Shown piece by piece: positions 1-7,988 of a DNA stretch of 64,000 bases (positions are counted from its first letter, which is position 1; each line of letters begins with the position of its first letter). This DNA comes from Sinomonas susongensis (GTDB lineage Bacteria > Actinomycetota > Actinomycetes > Actinomycetales > Micrococcaceae). The DNA lies in NCBI RefSeq assembly GCF_005877005.1, contig NZ_SSNH01000012.1:27349-91348 (forward strand), given 5' to 3'. The notes beneath the pieces are model-generated. The model saw only the letters and a program-made list of their open reading frames with translations, searched no databases and had not been told where the DNA came from. The position numbers and the translations under genes were made by a program.

Positions 1-441
1 CGGCTGGGCGCCGAGGGCACGGACCGGGTGGTCGAGGAGCACCGCATCCGCTGCACGCACTTCGACGCCTTCCGCTTCTACACGCCAGACGCCGCGCCCA
101 GGAACGAGTTCCAGCCCACCCGCGAGACCCAGCGCACGCTCGAGCAGCCCGGATGCCTCCACGCGAACATGGACCTGTACAAGTGGGCGTACAAGCTGGG
201 GCCGGCCGTCCCCGGCGAGCTCCTCATGGACTGCTTCGAGCTCGCGTGGCGGGTCCGGGAGATGGACATGCAGGCCTCCCCCTACGACCTTTCCGGCTGG
301 GGGTACGCGCCCATCGCGATTGAGACGCCCGCGGGCAAGGCGGAGTACGTCGAGAAGCAGCGGCAGTTCGCGGCCGAGGCCGCAGTGCTGCGGGAGCGGC
401 TGGCGACGGCGATCGAGCCCTTGGTCGCGGCCCTTCCCTAG
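1..441 (+). CDS. 3' end of a 3-methyladenine DNA glycosylase-type protein
   Basis: The reading frame is open from the first base, so the N-terminus lies outside the window; 146 codons remain. The visible part carries blocks such as CTHFDAFRFYTPDA and GCLHANMDLYKWAYKLGP. I recognise these from a conserved actinobacterial family usually labelled 3-methyladenine DNA glycosylase; that label is recalled annotation, not something a catalytic motif here proves. It ends 84 bp before purS on the same strand. If the family label is right it would act in base-excision repair of alkylated DNA, with no obvious link to the purine genes. Confidence 0.6.
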   Translation, partial: RLGAEGTDRVVEEHRIRCTHFDAFRFYTPDAAPRNEFQPTRETQRTLEQPGCLHANMDLYKWAYKLGPAVPGELLMDCFELAWRVREMDMQASPYDLSGWGYAPIAIETPAGKAEYVEKQRQFAAEAAVLRERLATAIEPLVAALP

Positions 442-482
442 CCGGACGACGCCGCGATTCCAGTCGCTTTGCCCTGCTCCGG

Positions 483-488
483 TAGAAT
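483..488 (+). promoter_or_regulatory. Possible -10 box for purSQL
   Basis: TAGAAT matches an actinobacterial sigma-70 -10 hexamer and lies 37 bp before the purS start, just downstream of the preceding gene. No convincing -35 lies 16-18 bp upstream, so this is weak. I see no riboswitch or PurR-like palindrome in the 84-bp gap. Confidence 0.3.
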
Positions 489-525
489 GGAGCTGCACCT
501 CCCTTCAATCACCAGGAGCCCATTG

Positions 526-825
526 ATGCCCCGGATCGTTGTCGATGTCATGCCGAAACCCGAGATTCTGGACCCTCAGGGAAAGGCAATCGTGGGGGCG
601 CTGCCGCGACTCGGGTTCACCGCGTTCAGCGGCGTGCGGCAGGGGAAGCGCTTCGAGCTCACGGTCGAAGGCCCGGTCACCGACGAGATCCTCGAGCAGG
701 CCCGCGAGGCCGCCGCGACGATGCTCTCCAACCCGGTGATCGAGGACGTCGTGAACGTCGAGGTCCTCGACGAGGCTGCCGCCGCGGCCTCCGAGGACGT
801 GGCCGCTCCGGCCGAGGCTGAGTGA
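526..825 (+). CDS. purS: Phosphoribosylformylglycinamidine synthase subunit PurS
   Basis: PurS is the small structural subunit of the three-part FGAM synthase (PurS-PurQ-PurL), the fourth step of de novo purine synthesis; it bridges PurQ and PurL and helps move ammonia between them. The 99-aa product has the typical start [20 protein letters not shown] and an acidic, alanine-rich C-terminal tail. The ATG is preceded by AGGAG at 514-518 with 7-nt spacing, so I reject the longer frame that opens at 469. Its stop overlaps the purQ GTG start, giving translational coupling. Family length is normal (about 80-100 aa). Confidence 0.95.
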   Translation: MPRIVVDVMPKPEILDPQGKAIVGALPRLGFTAFSGVRQGKRFELTVEGPVTDEILEQAREAAATMLSNPVIEDVVNVEVLDEAAAAASEDVAAPAEAE

Positions 826-1613
826 GCATGAGCGAGACTCCCCTCATCGGCGACGTCGGCACGGCCGCCGGCGCGGCGCTCTCGGGCACTCCCCTTTCCG
901 GTGCCCGCATCGGGGTTGTGACCTTCCCCGGAACCCTCGACGACCGGGATGCAGCCCGCGCCGTGAAGCTCGCGGGCGGCACTCCCGTCGCGCTCTGGCA
1001 CGCGGACAGCGAGCTCGGCGACGTCGACGCCGTCGTCCTCCCCGGCGGGTTCAGCTACGGCGACTATCTGCGCGCCGGCGCGATCGCTCGGTTCGCGCCG
1101 CTCATGTCGAAGATCACAAAAGCAGCTTCGGGGGCGGCGTCCTCGAATCCTCTCCCCGTGCTCGGCATCTGCAACGGCTTCCAGATCCTCACCGAGGCGC
1201 ACCTGCTGCCCGGTTCGATGATCAAGAACGACCACCTCAAGTTCATCTGCCGTGACCAGGCCTTGCGTGTCGAGAACAATCGGACGGCCTGGACCAATCA
1301 GTTCGAGGAGGGCCAGGAGATCACCGTGGTCCTCAAGAACCAGGACGGCCAGTACGTCGCCGACGAGAAGACCCTCGACGAGCTCGAGGGCGAGGGACGT
1401 GTCGCGTTCCGCTACGTGGGCTGGAACCCGAACGGCTCTCGGCGCGGGATCGCCGGCATCACGAACGCTGCAGGGAACGTCCTGGGGCTCATGCCGCACC
1501 CCGAACACGCCGTCGAGCCCGGATTCGGCCCCCTCGGCGCCGACGGGCACTACAGCACCGATGGGCTTGGCTTCTTCGCGTCCGTCCTGAGCCAACTGGT
1601 GGACGCAAAATGA
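822..1613 (+). CDS. purQ: Phosphoribosylformylglycinamidine synthase subunit PurQ (glutaminase)
   Basis: Class I glutamine amidotransferase that hydrolyses glutamine and passes ammonia to PurL. The nucleophile Cys117 sits in LGICNGFQ and the partner His/Glu in [10 protein letters not shown] (His226, Glu228). The start is either GTG at 822, overlapping the purS stop, or ATG at 828; both fit, and I keep 822 because of the tight coupling. The N-terminus carries about 25 extra residues before the conserved [16 protein letters not shown] core. The 3' end overlaps purL by ATGA, so purSQL is one coupled operon. Confidence 0.95.
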   Translation: MSMSETPLIGDVGTAAGAALSGTPLSGARIGVVTFPGTLDDRDAARAVKLAGGTPVALWHADSELGDVDAVVLPGGFSYGDYLRAGAIARFAPLMSKITKAASGAASSNPLPVLGICNGFQILTEAHLLPGSMIKNDHLKFICRDQALRVENNRTAWTNQFEEGQEITVVLKNQDGQYVADEKTLDELEGEGRVAFRYVGWNPNGSRRGIAGITNAAGNVLGLMPHPEHAVEPGFGPLGADGHYSTDGLGFFASVLSQLVDAK

Positions 1614-3940
1614 CCGCAGGGAATAGGACAGTGCAGACAGCGCCCAAGTTCAACATCGACACCGTCGAGCACGCGGCCGGGACCCCCGACGTCGAGCTGC
1701 CTTGGGCCGAGCTGGGCCTCAAGCAGAACGAGTTCGAGGAGATCGTCAAGCTCCTCGGCCGCCGCCCCACCGCCGCCGAGCTCGCAATGTACTCGGTCAT
1801 GTGGAGCGAGCACTGCTCCTACAAGTCGTCGAAGGTGCACCTCCGCCAGTTCGGCGAGAAGCTCACCGACGAGATGAAGAAGGACATGATGGTGGGCATC
1901 GGCGAGAACGCCGGCGTCACCGACCTCGGCGACGGCTGGGCCGTCACGTTCAAGGTCGAGTCCCACAACCACCCGTCCTTCGTCGAGCCGTACCAAGGTG
2001 CGGCGACCGGCATCGGCGGCATCGTCCGCGACATCATCTCGATGGGCGCGCGTCCCGTGGCCGTCATGGACCCGCTCCGCTTCGGCGCGATCGACCACCC
2101 GGACACGCCGCGCCTCGTGCACGGGATCGTCTCCGGAATCGGTGGGTACGGCAACTCCCTCGGCCTGCCCAACATCGGCGGCGAGGTCGTGTTCGACTCC
2201 GTCTACCAGGCGAACCCGCTCGTGAACGCGCTCGCCGTCGGCGTCCTCCGGCATGAGGACCTCCGCCTCGCGAACGCGTCTGGCGTGGGGAACCGGGTGG
2301 TCCTGTTCGGCGCCCGCACCGGCGGCGACGGCATCGGCGGCGCGTCCGTGCTCGCCTCCGAATCGTTCGACGACAGCAAGCCGTCGAAGCGCCCCGCCGT
2401 CCAGGTCGGCGACCCGTTCGCCGAGAAGGTCCTCATCGAGTGCTGCCTCGAGCTCTTCAAGCACTCGCTCGTCGAGGGCATCCAGGACTTGGGCGCGGCC
2501 GGCATCTCGTGCGCGACGTCGGAGCTCGCCTCGAATGGCGACGGCGGCATGCGCGTCGAGCTGACGAGCGTCCTCCTCCGCGACCCCACCCTGACTCCGG
2601 GCGAGATCCTCATGTCCGAGTCGCAGGAGCGCATGATGGCGGTTGTTACTCCGGAGAACGTGGCCGAGTTCGAGAAGGTCATGGAGAAGTGGGACGTCGA
2701 GTTCTCGTGGCTCGGCGAAGTCACCGACTCGGGCCGGCTCGTCATCACGTGGGACGGCGAGACGATCGTCGACGTCGACCCGCGCACCGTGGCCCACGAG
2801 GGACCGGTCTACAACCGGCCCTTCCACCGGCCCGAGTGGCTCGATGACGTCCAGAAGGACGGTTTCCGCGCGTCGTCGGCCGGGAAGAGCCTGCCCGCCT
2901 CGGGCGAGGAGCTCAAGGCCGCTGTGCTCGAGCTCATGGCGTCGCCGAACATGTGCGACAAGTCGTGGGTCACGAGGCAGTACGACAGCTACGTCGGCGG
3001 CAACACGACGCTGGCCTCCCCCGACGACGCAGGCGTGGTCCGCGTCGACGACGAGACGGGCCTCGGCGTCGCCATCTCCACCGACGCCAACGGCCGCTAT
3101 GCGTACCTCGACCCCTACGCCGGCGCGCAGCTCGCCCTCGCGGAGTCGTACCGCAACGTCGCCACCTCGGGCGCAGTCCCGATGGCTGTCACGGACTGCC
3201 TGAACTTCGGCTCGCCTGAGGATCCGGAGGTCATGTGGCAGTTCGCGGAGGCCGTGCGCGGCCTGGCCGACGCGTGCCAGACGCTCGGCATCCCGGTGAC
3301 GGGCGGCAACGTCTCGCTCTACAACCAGACGGGCACGACGGCGATCCACCCCACCCCGGTCGTGGGAGTCCTCGGCAAGTTCGACGACGTCGCCCGCCGC
3401 ACGCCGTCGGGCTGGCAGCAGAACGCGGACGGTCAGGCGGTCTACCTCCTCGGGACGACGCGCGACGAGCTCGACGGCTCCGAGTTCGCCAACCTGCGTG
3501 GGCACCTCGGCGGCCTCCCGCCGAAGCTCGACCTCGAGGCGGAGAAGACGCTCGGCGCGATCGTCATCAACGCGTCGCGAGACGGCATGGTCGATTCCGC
3601 ACACGATCTCTCCGAGGGCGGCCTCGCGGCGGCCCTGTCCGAGATGGTGCTGCGCTTCGGCGTCGGCGCCCGCGTCGCGCTGGACGACCTGTGCGAGCGC
3701 GACGGGGTTGACGCTTTCACGGCGCTGTTCTCTGAGTCCCAGGCGCGCGCCGTCGTCGCCGTCCCGCGCTCGGAGGAGGTGCGCTTCAACGACATGGCGA
3801 ACGCGCGCCAGTTCCCGGTACTGCGTCTCGGCGTCGTCGACGTTTTGGCGACCTCGCTCGAGGTGCAGGGCCTCTTCGAACTGCCCATCGCGGAACTCCG
3901 CGAGGCCCACGAGGGGACGCTGCCGAAGTACTTCGGCTGA
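1610..3940 (+). CDS. purL: Phosphoribosylformylglycinamidine synthase subunit PurL
   Basis: Large catalytic subunit of FGAM synthase; converts FGAR, ATP and ammonia from PurQ into FGAM. The 776-aa size is that of the small bacterial PurL. The catalytic His68 lies in [12 protein letters not shown], followed by the ATP/Mg region [18 protein letters not shown] and a second AIR-synthase-like half ([16 protein letters not shown] near residue 665). Start ATG overlaps the purQ stop by 4 nt. A long GC hairpin 20 bp after the stop closes the operon. Confidence 0.97.
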   Translation: MTAGNRTVQTAPKFNIDTVEHAAGTPDVELPWAELGLKQNEFEEIVKLLGRRPTAAELAMYSVMWSEHCSYKSSKVHLRQFGEKLTDEMKKDMMVGIGENAGVTDLGDGWAVTFKVESHNHPSFVEPYQGAATGIGGIVRDIISMGARPVAVMDPLRFGAIDHPDTPRLVHGIVSGIGGYGNSLGLPNIGGEVVFDSVYQANPLVNALAVGVLRHEDLRLANASGVGNRVVLFGARTGGDGIGGASVLASESFDDSKPSKRPAVQVGDPFAEKVLIECCLELFKHSLVEGIQDLGAAGISCATSELASNGDGGMRVELTSVLLRDPTLTPGEILMSESQERMMAVVTPENVAEFEKVMEKWDVEFSWLGEVTDSGRLVITWDGETIVDVDPRTVAHEGPVYNRPFHRPEWLDDVQKDGFRASSAGKSLPASGEELKAAVLELMASPNMCDKSWVTRQYDSYVGGNTTLASPDDAGVVRVDDETGLGVAISTDANGRYAYLDPYAGAQLALAESYRNVATSGAVPMAVTDCLNFGSPEDPEVMWQFAEAVRGLADACQTLGIPVTGGNVSLYNQTGTTAIHPTPVVGVLGKFDDVARRTPSGWQQNADGQAVYLLGTTRDELDGSEFANLRGHLGGLPPKLDLEAEKTLGAIVINASRDGMVDSAHDLSEGGLAAALSEMVLRFGVGARVALDDLCERDGVDAFTALFSESQARAVVAVPRSEEVRFNDMANARQFPVLRLGVVDVLATSLEVQGLFELPIAELREAHEGTLPKYFG

Positions 3941-3960
3941 GCCTCCCGACGTGGGCCGGA

Positions 3961-4028
3961 AATGCCCCGCCTTTCGGACCCAACCCTGCGAAACAGCAGG
4001 GGGCGAAGTCCGAAAGGCGGGGCATTTT
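3961..4028 (+). terminator. purSQL terminator, nested hairpin
   Basis: Perfect 19-bp arms (3961-3979 and 4008-4026) enclose a second small stem, CCCTGC/GCAGGG at 3983-4000. The right arm runs into TTTT. On the other strand the left arm is preceded by few T residues after inversion, so it acts mainly for purL but may also stop readthrough from the minus-strand DUF503 gene. Confidence 0.85.
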
Positions 4029-4056
4029 CATGTCGTCGGCCTTAGATCGTCAGCCC

Positions 4057-4350
4057 TCAGTCCTCGCTGTGCAGTTCCCGCCGCCGGGCGCTGAGGAGGT
4101 CCACTTCCCGGCGTGCGGCCACGAGGCGTTCGACGGCGTCGAGCACCTCGACCGCGTGCGCGCGATCCGGCGAGACCAGGGCAGCACCGATGCGGGCACG
4201 GCGATGCAGGTCCTGGTCGCCGACCTCCGCAGCCGAAACGTCGAACCGCCGCCTCAGTTCAGCGACGATGGGCCGGACGACCGCGCGTTTCTCCTTGAGC
4301 GAGTGCACGTCGCCCAAGAGGATGTCGAACTCTATCCACGCGATCCACAT
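4057..4350 (-). CDS. DUF503 (YlxP-like) protein
   Basis: A 97-aa protein beginning MWIAWIEFDILLGDVHSLKEK, the hallmark of DUF503/YlxP. In many bacteria this family sits near rbfA or infB and is thought to touch translation or ribosome biology, but its biochemical role is not settled. The conserved SLKEKR block is at residues 17-22. It is alone on the minus strand here, convergent with purL, with the stop near the purL terminator. Upstream lies a repeat array and then mpaB-like DNA, so it may be read through from the upstream gene, whose stop is 127 bp away. Confidence 0.85.
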   Translation of the reverse strand: MWIAWIEFDILLGDVHSLKEKRAVVRPIVAELRRRFDVSAAEVGDQDLHRRARIGAALVSPDRAHAVEVLDAVERLVAARREVDLLSARRRELHSED

Positions 4351-4375
4351 GCGGCCATTCTTCCCGGGCTACGGC

Positions 4376-4477
4376 GCAGGGGGCGCAGTTGGCGTACCCG
4401 AAACGAGGAGGGGGCGCAGTTGGCGTACCCGAAACGAGGAGGCGGCGCAGTTGGCGTACCCGAAACGAGGAGGGGGG
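4376..4477 (-). repeat. TCGGGTAC-type tandem repeat array R1 (3 x 31 bp)
   Basis: Three copies of a 31-bp unit carry CGTACCCGAAACG at 4393-4405, 4424-4436 and 4455-4467. Read on the minus strand the core is CGTTTCGGGTACG, so the array points away from the stop codon of the preceding minus-strand gene (4478), starting 10 nt after it. Spacers within the array are nearly identical to each other. The same core recurs at 20.8, 38.8, 52.9 and 53.9 kb. Confidence 0.9.
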
Positions 4478-5392
4478 TTAGAGGACGCCGAGGCGGGTCA
4501 GACGACGGCGGGCAGCGGCCTCGCTCGGGCCGGTGCTCCCCAGTGTGCGGCCGACGACGGCGAGGGTCGCCTGGGCGGCGGGGCGGACGGGCAGCCGGAG
4601 AGGGCCGACGGACGCGCGTCGCAGCCCGAGCAGTTCGAGATGCCGGTCGCTCATCGAGTCGACGGCCGCGGCGAAGAGCAGCCGATGCCCGGGAACGAGC
4701 ATGGGGTCGAGCGGTGGGCGCCGGAGGAAGCCGACCACGTCGTCGACGCGCGGGCCGCCCGCCAGGCTCGCGCCGTCGTCGTACTCCCCCATCCGCTCCC
4801 GCAGCGCGGAGACGGAGCGCGGCGGCTCCGGCACCCCCATGAGCTCGCCTGCCCGCGCCCATTCGGCGACGTAGGCGTCCGCCTCGGCAACCGGAAGTGG
4901 GCCCCTGATGTACTCGTAGGAGCCGAGGAAGGCATCCGCGAACGCGATGTGGACCCACTCTGCGAGCTCGGGGGCGTTGGCGGCGTAGGTCTGCCGGACG
5001 CCACGCCCGTCGACGTACTCGCCGACTACGGCTTCGTGCAGCCGCCGCACGTATGCGCATGCACGCTCGGCGGCACCGGTGTCCCCATACGTCACCGTGT
5101 AGATCCAGCGGATCGTTCCCGCGAGGCGCCCGAGCGGGTCCTCGCGGTAGTGGGAATGGTCCACGACGCCGGCGAGGACGCCGGGGTGCAGCGCCTGCGT
5201 GAGAAGGGCACGGATGCCGCCCATGAGGGGGGTCATGCCGCCATTGACCCGCCACGTGAGCGAGTCCGGCGGGAAGTAGCCGGCGTCGTCGCCCTCCGCC
5301 AGAGCCAGCTCCCACTCGGGGATGCCCTCGGTCTGACCCGAGAACGTCAGCTGGAGGCGGCGGCGCAATGGCGAGAGGACATCAAGGCTCAC
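4478..5392 (-). CDS. Oxygenase MpaB/DUF2236 family protein
   Basis: A 304-aa member of the DUF2236 family, which includes fungal MpaB and the latex-clearing rubber oxygenases; characterised members are haem proteins acting on long hydrophobic or isoprenoid chains. Visible family blocks are GGMTPLMGGIRALLTQALHP, RWIYTVTYGDT and HIAFADAFLGSYEY. No signal peptide is seen, so it should be cytoplasmic. The substrate cannot be told from sequence. It is followed directly by repeat array R1 rather than a normal terminator. Its start lies 122 bp from the end of the flavin reductase gene on the same strand. Confidence 0.85.
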   Translation of the reverse strand: MSLDVLSPLRRRLQLTFSGQTEGIPEWELALAEGDDAGYFPPDSLTWRVNGGMTPLMGGIRALLTQALHPGVLAGVVDHSHYREDPLGRLAGTIRWIYTVTYGDTGAAERACAYVRRLHEAVVGEYVDGRGVRQTYAANAPELAEWVHIAFADAFLGSYEYIRGPLPVAEADAYVAEWARAGELMGVPEPPRSVSALRERMGEYDDGASLAGGPRVDDVVGFLRRPPLDPMLVPGHRLLFAAAVDSMSDRHLELLGLRRASVGPLRLPVRPAAQATLAVVGRTLGSTGPSEAAARRRLTRLGVL

Positions 5393-5514
5393 GCATCAAG
5401 CGTGGCGCAGTCGAGGCTCCGTCGGCAACGCCGTGGTGGGCAACGCTGCCCGCAGCCAGGACGAGGGCGCCCTCATCCCGGCCGCGGCCAGCGGTGCTGC
5501 TTGGCCCCGAACAG

Positions 5515-6000
5515 CTATTTGGCCCAGTACACGTGGTTGGTCAGGGGACGGAAGCTCTCCGGATCCGAGACGCTGACTGCCTCGCCGATCAGGATCACAT
5601 GGTCCCCCGCGTCCACCCGCTGCCAGAGGCGACACTCGATACGCGGGACATCGACGGCCACAATAGGCGAGCCCAGCACGCCGGGCTCCCAGGCCAGTCC
5701 CGCGAACTTCTCCGTCCCCTTCGCCACGAATCGCTGCGCGAGACGGCGGTCTGCCTCGGACAGGATGTGCACGGCGAAGTTGTCGGTCGTGTTCCAGGCC
5801 TCGAACGACGACGAGCGCTTGTCCACGGCCCACGAGACCAGGGCGGGCTCGAGGCTGACGGACGTGAACGAGTTGCTCACGAGGCCGGCCAACGTGCCGT
5901 CGACTTGGGTGGTGACGACCGCGATCCCCGTGGCCCAGTGGCCCATGGCGCGGCGGAGTTCCGTGCCGTTGACGGCCTGGTCCACGGATGGGACGGTCAT
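5515..6000 (-). CDS. Flavin reductase (FMN-binding split-barrel) family protein
   Basis: A 161-aa flavin:NAD(P)H reductase-like protein. The core runs from RRAMGHWATGIAVVTTQVDG through GLVSNSFTSVSLEPALVSW to the C-terminal HVILIGEAVSV. I start it at MTVPSVDQ (6000) because GGAGGAG precedes that ATG; the frame is open further upstream, but that DNA folds as a riboswitch. Such reductases supply reduced flavin to two-component monooxygenases. The FMN-dependent sfnG 2 kb away, also behind a SAM riboswitch, is the natural partner (inference). Confidence 0.85.
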   Translation of the reverse strand: MTVPSVDQAVNGTELRRAMGHWATGIAVVTTQVDGTLAGLVSNSFTSVSLEPALVSWAVDKRSSSFEAWNTTDNFAVHILSEADRRLAQRFVAKGTEKFAGLAWEPGVLGSPIVAVDVPRIECRLWQRVDAGDHVILIGEAVSVSDPESFRPLTNHVYWAK

Positions 6001-6069
6001 GGCGCTCCTCCAGCGTTCGGCCGGACGCCCGGTTCCGGGCGCCGTACTTGCCGCGGACTCTCGCCGCGA

Positions 6070-6155
6070 CCGGATCCTCATCTGGGGCACCCCACTTACG
6101 GGAGAGGGTTGCCGCCCGGCCAGCCAGAGCTTTGCACCGGGGCTCTTGATCCTGC
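6070..6155 (-). ncRNA. SAM-I/IV-type riboswitch in the flavin reductase leader
   Basis: On the minus strand the leader contains AAGAGCCCCGG, then GGCTGGCCGGGCGGCAACC, then GTGGGGTGCCCCAGATGAG. This order and these blocks are what I recall of the actinobacterial SAM-IV riboswitch, close to SAM-I. The closing stem P1 is GGATC/GATCC (6148-6152 with 6072-6076). It ends about 70 nt before the start codon. It should repress the gene when S-adenosylmethionine is plentiful. The exact class (I, I/IV or IV) is not certain by eye. Confidence 0.7.
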
Positions 6156-6288
6156 CCTTCAGCCTAGGGACAGCCTCTTTGGCTCGTAAAGCGATTCCGT
6201 AACACGGAAACACAACTTATTGGTCGTCCGGTCGTGACTCTCCGTGACGCTGTGTGGCGCGGCGAGCTTTGGCTTGAGGACTTCTGCG

Positions 6289-6645
6289 TCAGAAGACGCG
6301 AGTCGGCGATGCGCCCGCGCGGGCCAGGCGGACGGCGTCGTCGTCGCGCCGTTCGCGGAGGCGGGCGTCGATGGCCGCCGCTGCGTCGAGCGACTCACGC
6401 AGCCAAGCCCACGCTCGCCGGGCGGCCCGGCGGAGCCCGCCCAGATCCGGCAGGCCCAGCAGATCACCCGCATGGTCTGGAAGCGCGGTGGGCGCGACGA
6501 AGGGAGCGACCGCGAGCACCCGGTCATGCGGCGTCCGCATGGGACGGCGGGGTTCCGGGCGGAGCGGGTGGCGGACCGGGGCGGGGGCCGCTGCCCGGGA
6601 TTCGAGGGCGTGTGACGAGGGGGTGCGAGTGGTTGCCGTGCTCAT
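6289..6645 (-). CDS. Hypothetical arginine/alanine-rich small protein
   Basis: A possible 118-aa gene starting at MSTATTRTPSSH, divergent from the ArsR-type regulator at 6739. The C-terminal half (residues 50-110) looks like a helical, arginine-rich soluble segment with AAIDARLRERRDDD; the N-terminus is proline-rich. No domain is recognised. The start is chosen because the divergent gap then has room for promoters. GC-rich DNA gives many false frames, so existence is uncertain; the alternative is an empty 450-bp intergenic stretch between the riboswitch and the regulator. Confidence 0.4.
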   Translation of the reverse strand: MSTATTRTPSSHALESRAAAPAPVRHPLRPEPRRPMRTPHDRVLAVAPFVAPTALPDHAGDLLGLPDLGGLRRAARRAWAWLRESLDAAAAIDARLRERRDDDAVRLARAGASPTRVF

Positions 6646-6738
6646 GTCCAGCAGTGTGCGCGTGCTCCGAGCGGGGCGAAACGATTCGGTCCTCCTCGAA
6701 TCCTCGACCCCGGCCAGCCGGATTCCTACGCTGGAACC

Positions 6739-7728
6739 ATGCTCATCCGACTCACGAGCGAAGACCTCACTCGCGTGCGTTTCGATGCCTCGCCGATGTG
6801 GGAGACCGTCACGAGCTTGCGCGCCCTCCAGCAGGGCACGCCCGTGCACCGGCCATGGATCGAGGAGGCGAAGAAGCGCCTCGCCGACTCCCCTGACCGG
6901 AAGGCGAAGGACCACCTCCGCCTCCTCACGACGCTCGTGCAGCCGAAGGGCTTCATCGCCGATTCGCTCACGCCGACGCCGACGCGGCAGGACTCGTTCC
7001 CGGAGACACTCGCCGCCGTCGCGGCCGTTCCAGCCGAGCTCTGGCTCCGTGACATCGGGTTCCTCGAGAAGCGCGATCTCCCGGACTACGCGAGGCGTGT
7101 CCTGGCAGAGCTCCACGACGACGTCGACGCCGGCATCCGCCGCGTGACCGCCGCCCTGAGCTGGTACTGGGCGACCGCCGTCGAGCCCTATTGGCCGCGC
7201 CTGCGCTCGGTGCTGCTCGCGGACATCGATTCCCGGCTCGAGAATCTCGCGCACTACGGCATTCAGGAGGTCTTCAAGACCCTGCATCCGAGCATCCGGC
7301 TTGGCGAGCAGGGCCTCGAGATCATGCGCGACTGCGAGGCCACCGACCGCCCGAAGCCCGGCGGCGGGCTTGTCCTCGTGCCGACGGCGTTCGTCTGGCC
7401 CTCCACGCTCGTACTCAACACGGCGCCGTTCGTCCCGACCATCACGTACGCGCCGCGCGGCGTGGGGCGACTGTGGGAGAAGACGCGGGAGACGCAGGAG
7501 AGCCCCATCTCCCGGCTCCTCGGGCGCACGCGTGCCCAGATCCTCGCGCAGCTCGACGTCCCGATGACGACGACGCAGCTCGCCTGTGCGCTCGACCTCG
7601 CGGCCGGGACGGTCAGCAGTCATCTGAAGGTCCTCGCCGAGTCCGGGCTTACCGAGCCGGTGCGGGCCGGCCGCGAGGTGTTCTATCAGCGGGGGAAGGT
7701 GGGCGAGCAGCTGCTCGCGAGGGCGTGA
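6739..7728 (+). CDS. ArsR-family transcriptional regulator with long N-terminal domain
   Basis: A 329-aa protein with a C-terminal winged helix: ILAQLDVPMTTTQLACALDL, then AGTVSSHLKVLAESGL, then VRAGREVFYQR (residues about 255-325). The N-terminal 230 residues are a DUF5937-like sensor region seen in actinobacterial ArsR-type proteins. Ligand unknown: no CxC metal site is visible. It lies between the two sulfur-related transcripts but is read toward sfnG; its stop is 260 bp before the sfnG start. Control of neighbours is possible but not shown. Confidence 0.85.
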   Translation: MLIRLTSEDLTRVRFDASPMWETVTSLRALQQGTPVHRPWIEEAKKRLADSPDRKAKDHLRLLTTLVQPKGFIADSLTPTPTRQDSFPETLAAVAAVPAELWLRDIGFLEKRDLPDYARRVLAELHDDVDAGIRRVTAALSWYWATAVEPYWPRLRSVLLADIDSRLENLAHYGIQEVFKTLHPSIRLGEQGLEIMRDCEATDRPKPGGGLVLVPTAFVWPSTLVLNTAPFVPTITYAPRGVGRLWEKTRETQESPISRLLGRTRAQILAQLDVPMTTTQLACALDLAAGTVSSHLKVLAESGLTEPVRAGREVFYQRGKVGEQLLARA

Positions 7729-7837
7729 GGAACCGCGGCGAGGTTCCCGATCGAAGGATGTTCGGATGAATCAAGTCGAGACCCTCCGTGACGAAATGGT
7801 TTGCATCGTTACGCCCCTATTCAGGAGAATCTCAATG

Positions 7838-7946
7838 ACCCATCCTGAGCGGCCGAGAGATCTGGATCTGCGACGCCGCAGCAACCCTGGACCGTCGGCG
7901 AATCATGCCAGCCGTGCCAAAGGTGCTACTGCCAGAAGCGATGGTG
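7838..7946 (+). ncRNA. SAM-I (S-box) riboswitch ahead of sfnG-metY
   Basis: The leader shows GAGCGGCCGAGAGATCTGG, GACGCCGCAGCAACCCT and AAGGTGCTACTGCCAGAA in that order, the hallmark blocks of S-box RNAs in actinobacteria. P1 pairs CCATC (7840-7844) with GATGG (7940-7944). It ends 43 nt before the sfnG GTG start, whose RBS (7976-7981) lies just beyond, so control may be at translation. S-adenosylmethionine should switch the operon off. It differs in architecture from the riboswitch at 6.1 kb. Confidence 0.85.
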
Positions 7947-7988
7947 AGTGCCCCGCTCTCGTCGCGCCCGAGTTCAAGGAGCGCAGCC

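Noticed and set aside
1550..3910. A 786-codon open frame on the minus strand across purL.
   Set aside because: It is antisense to purL in codon register, with Arg/Val/Asp-rich low-complexity product and no domain; a GC-rich shadow.
4190..6202. A 670-codon plus-strand frame over the MpaB-type and flavin reductase genes.
   Set aside because: It crosses two well-supported minus-strand genes and repeat array R1, and has no family features.
6003..6213. An N-terminal extension of the flavin reductase.
   Set aside because: It runs through the riboswitch fold; the ATG at 6000 has GGAGGAG.
7905..7988. An upstream extension of the sfnG reading frame.
   Set aside because: It would translate the SAM riboswitch; the GTG at 7989 has a good RBS and gives the family N-terminus.
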